DNA from: Cladobotryum mycophilum
Taxonomy: Eukaryota > Ascomycota > Sordariomycetes > Hypocreales > Hypocreaceae
Reading direction: 5' to 3'
Assembly: GCA_036429605.1 (NCBI GenBank)
Contig: CM071590.1
Location: 5,642,001-5,706,000 of the forward strand
Length of the DNA stretch: 64,000 bases
Shown: positions 10,391 to 21,119 of the stretch, in pieces
Position numbering within the stretch: the first letter of the stretch is position 1
How the letters are laid out: the number at the start of each line of letters is the position of its first letter
Position numbers and translations under genes: made by a program
The notes under the pieces: model-generated
The model's database searches: none
What the model was told of the DNA's origin: nothing
The model's input: only the letters and a program-made list of their open reading frames with translations

Positions 10391-12574
10391 ATGTCCTGCT
10401 GTGCGCTACCACAACTCCCGCACCTCCCGCGACCGCATCTCTCGCGACCGCACTTCCGGCGCTTCTGGCCCAAGTCATGGACATGCGGCTGTGGAACGCC
10501 GTCGATAAGTGATGCGGGTACCGTGGCATTGCCCGAGCTATACAGTGATCTGAAACGCGATGAGATTCGGCTTCTTACCTTCAAATCGCTGCACAAATCC
10601 GACCCAGTGGAGCTGCAAATGCAGACAGTTACCGTGGGCACTCATTCATACCAGGCTCTGTCGTATGTATGGGGAGATCCAGACGTCGTGCAAGCTATTC
10701 AAGTAAACGATTGTACTATTAATGTTACCACCAACCTTTACGCAGCTCTTGAAGCCATGCGACGACATTTCAGGCGGCTAAAGTCTCGGTCAAATGAGAC
10801 GTGCTTTTGGATCGATGCGGTTTGCGTTGACCAGGAGAATAGCCGAGAGAAAAACCAGCAGGTCCAATTAATGGGAGAAATCTATTCTAAAGCCTTCAAC
10901 GTCCTTGCGTGGCTCGGCCCTGCAGATGACGACAGCAACACTGCAATGCGTTTCTTTGAGCGATGGGGGTATTTACTGTCCCACAACGAGGAGTTGCAGA
11001 CTACCTTGCAAGGTGGGAATTTCCAGCAAGATGTCTCTGACCACTTGTCAAAATCAATCTTACGCGATGCGGATCGCCGAGGTCGAGAGAAGTTTCTCGG
11101 TCTTAACAGACTCAACGCTGTTGGGCGTTTCTCTAACCGTTCTTATTGGGGGCGACTATGGACCTTACAGGAGCAGGTCCTAGCCAGGCGTGGCACAATC
11201 ATGTGTGGGAAACACACCATTTCTGCTTCTACGATGCTGTCAGTTGGAGTCGTGCTTTACCATATTGGCACCAAATACCACTTCCCAGAGGCTCATGTAG
11301 TAGCCATAATCGCAAGCCTCTTTCCTTCATTGCGCTTACGACTTAGCTGCATCCGGGGCTCTGTAACAGCTTACGATTTGGAGTTGGCTGCGCTTGATTA
11401 CTGCTTTGGGAGACTTGGTCTAACGTTGGAGTACCACAAGAATGACAATCCTTTTCTGCACTTGATCCTGGAACACTCGCGTGATGCCAAGAGTGCGGAT
11501 CCGAGAGACAAAATTTACGGACTGCTAGGTCTAGTGAGCAACGAGGAGCGCCCTATTGAGCCTGATTATGATCTGGATGTCTCCGAGGTCTATACCAGAT
11601 ATTGGACAGCTGAGCTTAAAAAAGCCGATGGCTTCAAGATCCTTGGAATGGTTGCGACTCGGGTAGACGAAGAGCTCCTAGCTAACTTGCCTTCCTGGGT
11701 GCCCGACTTTCGTGGGAAGCTGCAAGAGTATGTAGAGCATCCTATACAGAGTAAACACGCAGAAAGTGGATTTGTGCCAACGCTAAGTTGGTCACGAGAT
11801 GGTCGAGAGCTCACGTTGCAAGGATATCTATTCGATCAAATCGAGGGCGTATACGACTTCTACGTGCACACAGAAGCCTCTGAGCAAATCTGGAAGTGTG
11901 TCGAGTTCATCTTCACAAGCTATCTAGCAGACCCCTCGAGCTTACAACAGGCGGATTGCCCTTGGACCGTCGCCCTCTTTCACGCTTACATGATTGGTAA
12001 GAGGAACGACGATATTGACCCGCAGATTATTCTCAAAGACGAAGGACTTCGAGACGAGGTTCTTCTATATTTTGGTGTCTTGACAGAATGGGCCATCAAC
12101 GCCGATATTGATCAAGATACGGCTCTGTCCTTCCTCATGCCCCCGGGAGCAGAGTACAGCAAGGACCTTTTACAGTCGTTGAGTGTAGAAGACCAGCCGG
12201 AAGTGCTCTGCAAAGAACTGCTACGACAAGTTGCTATGGCGCTTGGAATGGACCCGGAATTGGTAGACACGTTTCCACCAACAAGAGCCTTGCACGAAGC
12301 CGATTGCGAGCTGTTTACCAAGTCAGCTTCCAATTGGCAGAATCGCCATCGACTTGTGCTCAGTAAGCATGGTTACATTGGGAGCACGGATGTCGACGTA
12401 GCAGCCGACGATGAGATATGTCTTGTTCCAGGATGTCCAAGGGCTTTGATTCTTCGTCCCAAGGATGACGACGAGGCGGATAATAGGTTTGAACTAGTGG
12501 GCAGGGCGAATTTTCCGTTCATGACTCTGGAGATGGAAGAGATTACCGATTTTGATGATATATGCTTGGTATAA
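10391..12574 (+). CDS. HET-domain protein (heterokaryon incompatibility type)
   Basis: A single-exon gene of 727 aa. HET domains trigger incompatibility cell death when non-self partners fuse, but many copies in a genome have no known partner. The HET core is clear: YQALSYVWGD at about residues 86-95, CFWIDAVCVDQEN at about 137-149, then IYSKAFNVLAWLGP, and RLWTLQEQVLARRG after residue 253. The segment SADPRDKIYGLLGL and the lid-like C-terminal half (LVPGCPRALILRP) are typical of the large fungal HET group, and no STAND or repeat domain follows. I chose the Met opening MSCCALPQLP because the 56 upstream codons lack conservation-like features. The Cys/His/Pro-rich start (LPHLPRPHLSRPHF) is a small low-complexity repeat. 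Confidence 0.88.
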   Translation: MSCCALPQLPHLPRPHLSRPHFRRFWPKSWTCGCGTPSISDAGTVALPELYSDLKRDEIRLLTFKSLHKSDPVELQMQTVTVGTHSYQALSYVWGDPDVVQAIQVNDCTINVTTNLYAALEAMRRHFRRLKSRSNETCFWIDAVCVDQENSREKNQQVQLMGEIYSKAFNVLAWLGPADDDSNTAMRFFERWGYLLSHNEELQTTLQGGNFQQDVSDHLSKSILRDADRRGREKFLGLNRLNAVGRFSNRSYWGRLWTLQEQVLARRGTIMCGKHTISASTMLSVGVVLYHIGTKYHFPEAHVVAIIASLFPSLRLRLSCIRGSVTAYDLELAALDYCFGRLGLTLEYHKNDNPFLHLILEHSRDAKSADPRDKIYGLLGLVSNEERPIEPDYDLDVSEVYTRYWTAELKKADGFKILGMVATRVDEELLANLPSWVPDFRGKLQEYVEHPIQSKHAESGFVPTLSWSRDGRELTLQGYLFDQIEGVYDFYVHTEASEQIWKCVEFIFTSYLADPSSLQQADCPWTVALFHAYMIGKRNDDIDPQIILKDEGLRDEVLLYFGVLTEWAINADIDQDTALSFLMPPGAEYSKDLLQSLSVEDQPEVLCKELLRQVAMALGMDPELVDTFPPTRALHEADCELFTKSASNWQNRHRLVLSKHGYIGSTDVDVAADDEICLVPGCPRALILRPKDDDEADNRFELVGRANFPFMTLEMEEITDFDDICLV

Positions 12575-12777
12575 AGGCGCCTAGATTGGCTTACGCTGTT
12601 ACGATAACGATTATGACTTGACGATTGTTTTGTTTCTAGAAAGATGCGAGGATTATGAATCAACTCAATTATACCCCCTAATCATCAACCACATTTCTAT
12701 CTATCTACATAGGTGTGTACAATATTTACAGATTCCACATCATACGTTTCATATACAAAAGAGTACTAGCGGTACGA

Positions 12778-15512
12778 TTAAGAAGTGTAGCGACCAACGT
12801 CACCACCAGGGCTCCAGCCACCGGTGAATCCGTCGTTGGCAATGATGTCGGTGCCGTCGCCGAGACGAAGGGCAACACGAGTATCCTTGGAGCACATGCC
12901 GAACATTTGGAGGTTCTTGGGGGTGGACTTGATGAGGTGGATGTAGTCTATTGAGATGTTAGAAAATATTCTTTTTTTACTTAGCAGATTGTAATAGGAG
13001 AAACATACCTTGGCAAGTGTAAGCACCAGAGCATCCCTGGTAACCGGGACCGCTGAAGAAGGCCCAAGAGGCAGAACCGTAGTAGTAAATGTTGGCACCG
13101 CCGTTGACGTAGTTGGACAAACCCATGTGGCATCGCTTGCTACCGCCGTTGCACCAGGAGAAGTCGGGGTCACCCCAGGTGCTGGTGTTAGGGGTCCAGG
13201 GGGCGGGGGCAGTCTGGCCGGCGTTGTCACCCTGCTCGTAGTTGGTCTCGGTCTGCAGCATGGTGACGACGACGTTCTCGGCATTGTGCAGGTTGAGCTG
13301 GTAGAGCCACCAATGCTCGGAGCCGAGACCGTGGAGCCAGGTGCCCTTTGTGGCCTCGACGAGGACGCCACCCTTGCCGGCGATGGAGGAGCCGCCGCCG
13401 AAGCCCTCGGTGATGTGGTCGGCGACCCAGTTCCAGACGTTCTCGATGTAGGCGGAGGAGCTCTTGGCGAGGTGGATGCCGATGAAGGCGCCCTGGCACT
13501 CGGCACCGGAGTTGCCGCAGTTGTTGGTCAGGCCGTCAGCACCGCGGACGCCGCCCACGGTGACGAAGGAGTTCCAGAGGGCGACGTCGCCGGCGTTGGC
13601 GCCCGCGGCCTGGAATTGCACGATGATGGCGCCGGGGAGGACGTCAGCGACGGTGAAGCGCATGTCCTGGATCTGGGCGACGCCGACGTCGCCTGCGTTG
13701 CCGACCTGGACGACGGGCTTGGGGTTGTTGGAGTCCTTGAAGAACTGGCCGGCGCCGGAGATGGTGGACCAGGCCTCACCGACGATGCGGGAGCCGATGG
13801 GAATGAGGAGGGTCTTTTGGACGCGGTAGTCGCCAAAGGGGAAGTAGGCGATCTTGTTGTTCTTGGCGGCGTAGGCGAGGACCTTGTTGAGGGCGTCGGA
13901 CTCATCGCCGCTGCCGTCACCCTTGATGGATACACCACCGTTCTGGCTCGAGTCCTTGACGTTGATGAAGTCGCTGACGGACTTGTCGCCGTAGGTAGGG
14001 GCGTTGACGGAGGGGACACGACCGCCGGGGGCCAACGCCGCGGGGCGGTTGGAAGAGGCAGAGGTGGGGCCGTAGATGGGATTGCGGCCGACGGTGTTTC
14101 CGTAGGAGAAGTTGTCGACGTGGGTGGCGCCCTTGAGGGAGTAGTTGGGGACCTCGACGACGTTGGCGCTGGCGCTGTCGCGGGTGAGGTTGTCGATGAC
14201 AAAGGAAGGGTAGACGCTGGACTTGAAGGTCACGCCCGAGTTGACCGACTTGGCGTCGATGAGGCCGACAAAGGGGCTGCCGCCGTTGACCTGGACGGCG
14301 GTGCCGACGCTGTCGAAAGTAGGGGCCAGGAGGGAGACGGTGTTACCGCCGTCGAGGAAGAAACCGACGGTGTTTTGGTAAAAGTAGATGTTCTTGTACA
14401 TGGCCTGCTGGTGGCCGTTGTGGTAGATACCTCGCTATTCATTCCCCCCAACATCGTTTCGTTAGCAATCAGACTGAGCATGGGGCAGTGTGTTATAACC
14501 CCAGAGGGGATGATGAGATACTTACGTTACCGCCCTCGATGCGAACATCGGCAAGGCCAAGGGTAGAACCACGGCCGAGTCTGATACCGTTGTGCTGACT
14601 GCCCCTGGGCATCTGGATCTTGATGTTCTGAAGCTGGCAAGCCTGGGCAACGCCCCAGTAGAGGGCAGTGAAGCCATTACCTATTGCATCGTTAGTATTC
14701 TCTTTATTATTGAGCTTGGATTCCCTATGCCTGGCTCAACGTACCGGAGTCGACGTTGGAAGTGTCGAGGATGACGTTCTTGACACCGACGGAGAAGGAG
14801 ATTTCTCCAGACTGGCCCGTAGAGGGATCCTGGCCTAAGAAATAAATGTTTTAGCTTCTCAAGTTCTCTTTCCTTTGGCAATTGTGTGAGTCTCGCAACT
14901 AACCGTTGAGAAGAGTGCCGCCATTGAAACCACGAGCGGCCTTGATGATAGGGGGCTACAAAGTTTTGTCAGTCAATTATGTTTTTTTCTTTCCTTTTTT
15001 TTTCTTTCTCTCCCCAGGTCAATTCTTACGTTGGAAGCGTCACCCATCAAGATGGTGTCGGTACGCATGTTAATCGTGCTGCCCACTTCGTATGTACCAG
15101 GCGGGAGGTAAACAACCTGAGACAAAACCAAATTAGCAAACCCCATCCTTCCATTCACTCAGTCCCACCGCCCCTTTGGAATCCTTCTCCCCCCTCCAAA
15201 TGGAGTGCCCAAAGCAAAACGTACACGAGGCTGCGAGGCCAACCACTGCTGGTGACGGTTGCCGCTGTCAATGGCACGCTGAATACCGCCAGCGTCGCCG
15301 GCGTTGACGGCGACGTAGACGCTGTAGCTGCCCGGGTTGTCCGTGTGCGGAGCGTAGCCCCTGGCGGTGCCGGAGTGGTCCATGTTGGCATACCAGTAGC
15401 TGGAGGCGGCCACGGCGCGGGGGCTCTCGGCGGCGGCGGCATCGCGGGAGGCAGGAGGCGAGGCGGACACGGCGCCCAGCACGGCGGCCAGGGCGACCAG
15501 AGATCGAAGCAT
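12778..15512 (-). CDS. Secreted exo-beta-1,3-glucanase, glycoside hydrolase family 55
   Basis: Releases glucose from beta-1,3-glucan, for wall remodelling, nutrition or attack on other fungi. Seven exons: 15225-15512, 15030-15116, 14904-14955, 14745-14834, 14526-14680, 13009-14434 and 12778-12947, summing to 755 aa with all junctions in phase. A signal peptide of about 18 residues (MLRSLVALAAVLGAVSA) precedes a short propeptide-like stretch. Two pectate-lyase-like beta-helix halves follow. The first carries VVYLPPGTYEVGS and IEGGNRGIYHNGHQQAMYKN. The second carries IAYFPFGDYRVQKTL, DADGLT-like VRGADGLTNN and HWWLYQLNLHNAENVV. Length and two-domain layout match GH55. High GC and strong codon bias in exon 6 suggest good expression, and they create a spurious 518-codon open frame on the other strand. 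Confidence 0.94.
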
Positions 15513-17463
15513 GGTGGGCGGTTTCTCGTTGTTCTTGTTATCCCGTGAGGATTATAGATTTTGAATAAAACAAAACAAAAACTAAAGTTGGCAAAGAGAA
15601 AAAGGAGTGAACAAGAAGAGGTCACTGCCTGGAGGAGGAGAAGGGGGAGTTCGAACTTATGGAGATCGACAACCTATCAACAGCAGCCTGGGGAAAGAAG
15701 ACTAAGACTTGTTGATTTGAACATGTTCGCATGGTTTATATATATACACACACATGAGGATTTGATGGATACTACTATGGATCCTCTCTCTCTCTCTGTC
15801 CGGCCCCCTCCAAGGAAAGCCACATTTTCGGGTCCCTGGAACTCAATTCGCATCGGCCCGAACTATCATGAATGCGGCGTAGTTTGCAAGTTCCAACCTG
15901 GCAGCTCGACTGGGCTGTTTGCAGATCAACAATTGAACGAACCACCCTGGCAAGCCTGGGCAAGGTTGGGGAGGGGAGGGGGAGAGAATGATCGACAACA
16001 GGTTGATCGGAGCAGCCGGGGAGACATGGTTTCAGGAACACGAAGCGCCGAGAAAAAAGTCGTATTGGTTTGTTGGCATATGGTCAATTATGAGTCTTTT
16101 CCCTCTTGTCTCTGTTGGTTGTCAGCGCAGCAAAGAGGGCTTACGAGCCGGCTCCAACACACTATGAGCCATCATGATTGCTTCTTACTGCCCATCACAA
16201 CTACTAGAGCCCTAGAGGCCAAAGAGCAAGCCAAGGAGCCAAAGAGCCAAGGGGAAAAAAAGGAAAAATGCAACCCCGTTCAAAGTTAGGAAGGCCGTTT
16301 ACAGAAATGATGCATGATTGGGCAATTCACGGCCCTCTCAAGCTGGCTCAGGTCTAATTAATAGTGCTCACCTTTGTTAAGTCTAGTTCCCCCTCCACCC
16401 CCCCTCAGAGGTCTCACATACAGCCATACTTACCACGGCAATCCCTGTGTCCTGGATCATCTCCCCCAGGAACGCGTTCCCAATCAGGAAACTAGTTTGG
16501 GGTTTTACCCCATACTGTCCTCCCCCCTTGTCTATACCAAATAACCATAACCCTTATGCCCCCCAAGAGATTGCATATGATGCATCGATTTAAGCGTATG
16601 ACGCACCCTCTCGCTTACCCACAGTCAATGAGGGCAACTCGCTTCGGAATTATATGGGACACCGCCAAAGACGGCAGTTCCCAAGAAGAAAAAATGATGT
16701 TCCCTCACATGATATTAACAATGTCACATCAAAGACTTTCCACGAGGGTCTTCGCTTTTAACAACTCCGTCGGCGTGGGGGAGGGGGAAATGCCCGGACC
16801 GGGATCCGTTCTCGTAAACAGAGTCGCACATTAATGTGACTTTGACCCTTATATGTGCCATGCATTATATGTGCGAGTCTTAAAACTAAGCTGCCGGCTT
16901 GAGAGCTGCCGGCTTGAGGGCTACCTACCTTTCAGTCAGGTCCTCCCCCATACATGCATGGAAAGGCAATTGTTCTAGAAAGAAAAGAAAAAAGGTACAC
17001 CTACCTACCGGGTATGCATACGGACATGGCAACATGCGGGTACGGTAGGCAGTCAAATCATTCCCTCACATTATGATCAACATGGCATCCTACCATCCGA
17101 CCTTTGGCGCAGCAACAAGCAAGCCGTCAGATGTAACCCTAATCCAGCTAGGTGGCCGACACTCCCCGATACCACGTGCTTCTCATCGACGATGCTGACC
17201 GACGATACTGATCTCCTGATCGGGCCGTATCACATCGTTCAAGATTGGTGGTCTTGTTCATTCCCGAGTCCCCATGGCCGAATCTTTACTGCCCTATAAT
17301 AAGGGTCCGAGGTCATAATGATGATGAATATCCATCACAATGCGTCCCTCTAAATTCATCCAGGCCAACAGCAACAACTTCTTCCAAGCTCTATCCACAA
17401 ACACGTATCAATCGCTGCGGCCCTTGCTCGAAATCCAGCGCATAACCAAGTGGAACGTAACAT
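15513..17463. other. Intergenic, upstream of the GH55 glucanase
   Basis: Nearly 2 kb with no supported gene. A 242-codon open frame near 15561-16289 on the plus strand is compositionally random and overlaps the glucanase promoter, so I reject it. A CT run lies near 15783-15799. Long promoters are common for secreted hydrolases. A tandem GCTGCCGGCTTGAG duplication sits at about 16890-16919. Confidence 0.5.
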
Positions 17464-19119
17464 CTAGATTTCTTCAAACTCTACCAAGCAGTACTGCGTA
17501 TCATCCTGCACCCGTCCACTTTGCCTCATACGAATGCCGCATTCCTTCACTTCTCCCGCCTCCCAAAGCAGAGGCCTAAATTCCCTCTCCAGCACCTCGA
17601 AACGGAGGTGCCTCAACTTGTCTCCCGAGAGCTTCTCCAAGCTGAATCCAAATTCCCGCTCGCCTCTAGACCCAAGTGATAGGAGCAATATATCAGTGCC
17701 TTTGCTTAGTATAACAGCGCCCGCAAACCTTTCAGCAGACTTAGGAACCGTAAAAGCTACCGTTCTCGGAATATGATCCGCTTCGTAGGTATGAATGCCC
17801 GGTATGAACGTCGGCGGGAACTTTCGGGGCGGATGTCTCTGGTCCCGGCTGCTCATAACAACCTGATCAATTGTGTAACCGGAAAGCATTTCGCCGTCCT
17901 GCACCTGTATTACATGATACGGCAGCAGTCGGGGCATGCTGGGCTGGTGCAACTTGGACGTCTGTGGATTCGGTACAGCCTGTGCGATATAAAGGGGGTG
18001 CTGTTGCTTGACGTAAATCTCCTCCACATATCCACGGTCACGCACCCTGACGCACCGGTCTGCGTATACGCGTGCGTAGGTTTGGTAGCCCGACATGCTC
18101 ATCAAATATATGCCGACGAATTCGCTGCTCTCGAGATCAGGAGAGCAGTGAAGTGTCGCAAGAAACACTCCGCCATTAGGTGCGGTTTCAACTGGGGTCA
18201 TGGGCAGTGATATTTGTAGACCGCGGTTTGTTAATTGGTACGGCGGTCGGTCCTCCCAATCAGAATAGGAGTTGATGGACCCCGAAAGAGCGAATTTCCG
18301 CGGTGATACCGCAAGAAGTCCCGAGAAGAAGAGCGCAGAGGGGTTGTCAGACGGTATGGCATCGTCATACCAGGCGAATAGCGACTGGTCATCCGACTGC
18401 TTCATAATCTCCTCTTGAAGCCTCAAGAAGGCCTTTGTATCTCCTTCGCCATACAGTAAGGGCATGTTGACTCTAAAAATGCCCATGAGGCAATATGACA
18501 TGTCCTCCGGTCTGCTTGTCTCCCGATGGGCAGCCCAAGACATGCGCGTGGCCACACTCATAGACCGTACCAGCTCTCGAGTAGCGAGACATAGTTGCTT
18601 GATTTTGGTAATGGAAGACAGCTGCTGGAGCAGTCCGGCCTTTGTGCCTATTTGAACCCAATCCTGAGAGTAAAAATCAACAGTATTCGGGGCCAAGAGC
18701 TCCTGTAGGGTCCAGCCTCGGGTAAACCATCTGCTGAGGAAGAACTCTCCATTGATGTTGTTGACATTCACATTGGCGGGGACATCAGAGAGATAGACGT
18801 AGCAGTTTTGAGCATCCCAATACCATTGGTACATGGAGTTGATGGCCTCCGAAAGCTCTGCACTACTGCGCTTGTCAATACAGCAGGAGTCGACCCAGAC
18901 CCAATCCAGCCCATCTATGATAGCCTGATGACATACTCCTCTAATCCTGTGATACGCATCCTTCTGGGTCGCCATGTTGTCCAAGATATCTATCCATATT
19001 ACTTCATCATCACCCCATGTATGGGAGAGGATACCGTACGGCGGGATTCGGCCGACAAAAAATTCCTTAAAAACAGGGCCAGACGGGCTGTCCACCGTAG
19101 AGGCTCTGAGCAATCTCAT
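17464..19119 (-). CDS. HET-domain protein, HET-E/HET-D-like N-terminal class
   Basis: A single exon of 551 aa with the classical N-terminal HET layout seen in HET-D/E and many orphan proteins. It starts MRLLRAS, with YGILSHTWGDDEVIW at residues 28-42 and WVWVDSCCIDKRSSAELSEA from about 73. AQNCYVYLSDV, SRWFTRGWTLQELLAP and SYCLMGIFRVNMPLLYGEG follow near 211-230. The remaining 300 residues contain no NACHT or WD40 module, so this is a stand-alone HET protein rather than a STAND receptor. The frame is intact. It lies 9 kb from the other HET gene, on the opposite strand, with the GH55 gene between. The domain call is sure; any incompatibility role is inference. Confidence 0.9.
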   Translation of the reverse strand: MRLLRASTVDSPSGPVFKEFFVGRIPPYGILSHTWGDDEVIWIDILDNMATQKDAYHRIRGVCHQAIIDGLDWVWVDSCCIDKRSSAELSEAINSMYQWYWDAQNCYVYLSDVPANVNVNNINGEFFLSRWFTRGWTLQELLAPNTVDFYSQDWVQIGTKAGLLQQLSSITKIKQLCLATRELVRSMSVATRMSWAAHRETSRPEDMSYCLMGIFRVNMPLLYGEGDTKAFLRLQEEIMKQSDDQSLFAWYDDAIPSDNPSALFFSGLLAVSPRKFALSGSINSYSDWEDRPPYQLTNRGLQISLPMTPVETAPNGGVFLATLHCSPDLESSEFVGIYLMSMSGYQTYARVYADRCVRVRDRGYVEEIYVKQQHPLYIAQAVPNPQTSKLHQPSMPRLLPYHVIQVQDGEMLSGYTIDQVVMSSRDQRHPPRKFPPTFIPGIHTYEADHIPRTVAFTVPKSAERFAGAVILSKGTDILLLSLGSRGEREFGFSLEKLSGDKLRHLRFEVLEREFRPLLWEAGEVKECGIRMRQSGRVQDDTQYCLVEFEEI

Positions 19120-19667
19120 TTGGAATTCATTTGTTGTAGGGTAGGGGTAGTCATGTGTGAGGTGTCTGCTTTTCTGTCGTGTCTATTCAGCTGCTGCGGG
19201 GATCCACGTATGATTATCGCCTTCTAACGTTTGGTGATTTGTGAACCCCGTTTAGTATTTTTATCCAATGATTGGCTATAACTGAGCAGCTAAATTTGGT
19301 CCAATAGTTGGAATGGATCTCCAGGTAACAACGCTTGCCGATGTTGGTACTGCAACTTGGTCAGGTTGTATTAAAGGATCAACATTCTAATCATGCGAGT
19401 GGAGAGGCCCTGATAGTGAGTCGCCATTCAGTTTTGCGAAACGGTGTCTAGGGGCGGCAATATTGGTTAGAAGCTGATCAATATTGATTCTTGTGGATAA
19501 TCTAATCATCCTGAGAATAGCAACAACACCACGATTTCGAATTCCTTCAGGTCATTTAATTTGAGTTGAGTGGATGATCTCTAGCTTGGTGTCAGTCTAT
19601 GTCAACTGTTGATACAATATTTTACACCCATGTCTTTTTTTCCTTTACTCGTACCATCCCATACCTC
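19120..19667. other. Intergenic between HET gene and SCO1
   Basis: 548 bp, AT-rich, with no gene seen. It should contain the HET promoter next to 19120 and the SCO1 3' end. Confidence 0.5.
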
Positions 19668-20652
19668 TCAATGATCTCTCTTCCAGTCATTCATGTGGTC
19701 TAGAATCAGCTGCGCCGCTTGGTCTGGGGAATGCTGTCGACCCAGCGCTTCGACAAAGTCGCCATCCGGATCCATCAAATAGAAGTATATGCTGTGGTCG
19801 ACCAAGTAGTCCTGCCCGGGCTTGACATGTTGCGGCGTGCTAAAGTAAACTCTGTATTTCTTGCAGATATCCTTGATCTGGTCGTATGTGCCGGTTAGGC
19901 CAATAAGTTTGGGGTGGAACTCGATAAGATATTCCTTGAGCGCTTGCGGGTCATCACGCGCGGGGTCGCAGGTGATGAAGATGGGGAGCAGTTGACTGTC
20001 AGGCGCTTTAGCTTTGACGATATCGAGCATGCTTGCCATCTTGTCGAGCTCTTCGGGGCAGATATCGGGACAGCGAGTGAAGCCAAAGTAAACCTAAGGC
20101 GTGACATGTTAGCATGGCTATCATTGGGCATTGCTGCCTTGGACAGACTTACAAGTGAATGTTTGCCCTTCATCATAGCACTCGTGAATGGCTTTCCATC
20201 CTGGTCCACCAGCTCAAACGCTCCACCGACCTTGGGCCTCCCAACACCTTTGGTCGCTTCCGCTACTCTCTTCCTCTGCATGCGCCCCTTCTCGTACTCG
20301 AAATACCATACCAGTCCACCACAAGTGACGACAAACAGGATGGCTGCTTTCCATGAGAAGGGCTGGGTCCAACGTCAGCAACTGTCGATGCCCGGACACA
20401 GATGCAAAAAAAAAAAAAAACCAGAGGGGTTCACCATACCCCTGTGCTATATCGACTTTTCGCTTGCTCGACCGTTTTGTATGTTCGCTTCTGCGCAATG
20501 GCTGCTCTCGTCTGGACTTGTGTTTGCGGGAGGGTCGGTCGCAATTGTTTAGGATGAAGCGCACTGCTGGAGAAGCATCGCCGGCATTGCTGAGCAGGCA
20601 ACTTCCTCAGAGCACCGTGAAGTGCCCTCGACGATGCAATTGAGTGCGACAT
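19668..20652 (-). CDS. SCO1: Copper chaperone SCO1 for cytochrome c oxidase assembly
   Basis: An inner-membrane mitochondrial protein that passes copper to the CuA site of Cox2. Exons are 20440-20652, 20153-20362 and 19668-20093, 282 aa, all in phase. The order is an Arg/Ser-rich presequence (MSHSIASSRALHGALRKLPA), one transmembrane segment near residues 72-93 (WKAAILFVVTCGGLVWYF), then the thioredoxin-like intermembrane-space domain. The copper ligands are visible: Cys149 and Cys153 in TRCPDIC, and His241 in DYLVDHSIYF. A Met five codons upstream is also in frame. The first intron holds a run of about 15 A on the plus strand. It is divergent from SPP1 across 467 bp. Confidence 0.95.
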
Positions 20653-21119
20653 GATTGTTCGTTCCAATTAATCGGAAATAATGCCGCCTTGTTTGCAACT
20701 CGCAGGGTAGCTCCAAAGAAAAATAAACTGCACCACTATGCGACATCCCACATCGTATCATCACGCTTCTGTGCCGAGTATCTACCGAGATAGACTTACA
20801 CGCCACACGCCACGCGACGAGAGAGGAGAGGCCGGCTTAGTCACACGCCCCAGGCCCATCTCGATGGAAAGGCGAATGGCGCTGGTCCATGTTCAGATGC
20901 TTGTTATCCTATTTTTTTCTTTCTTATAATCCTAGAAGAGAAAGAAAAAAATCAATTCATTTCATCAGAATCTGAATCTTTCAATGAAATTATTGGGTGA
21001 ACATGGATGATCTCGGATACTCGTGAGCGCAATCGGTCTTGAAACAGGGCGTCGAAATCTTGCCGGGGGGATATTCACCACCTCCCTTTGTTCTCCGAGG
21101 TCACATTTCACAATTCACC
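20653..21119. other. Divergent SCO1/SPP1 promoter
   Basis: 467 bp between two divergent start codons. I see no other gene. A T-rich and A-rich patch lies at about 20910-20950. It is short enough that the two genes may share control elements. Confidence 0.5.

Noticed and set aside
13010..14566. 518-codon open frame on the plus strand
   Set aside because: It is exactly antisense to GH55 exon 6; the Gly/Val/Asp-rich translation is the usual mirror of GC-rich, strongly biased coding sequence.
15561..16289. 242-codon open frame upstream of the glucanase
   Set aside because: Random composition, no motif, lies in the glucanase promoter on the opposite strand.
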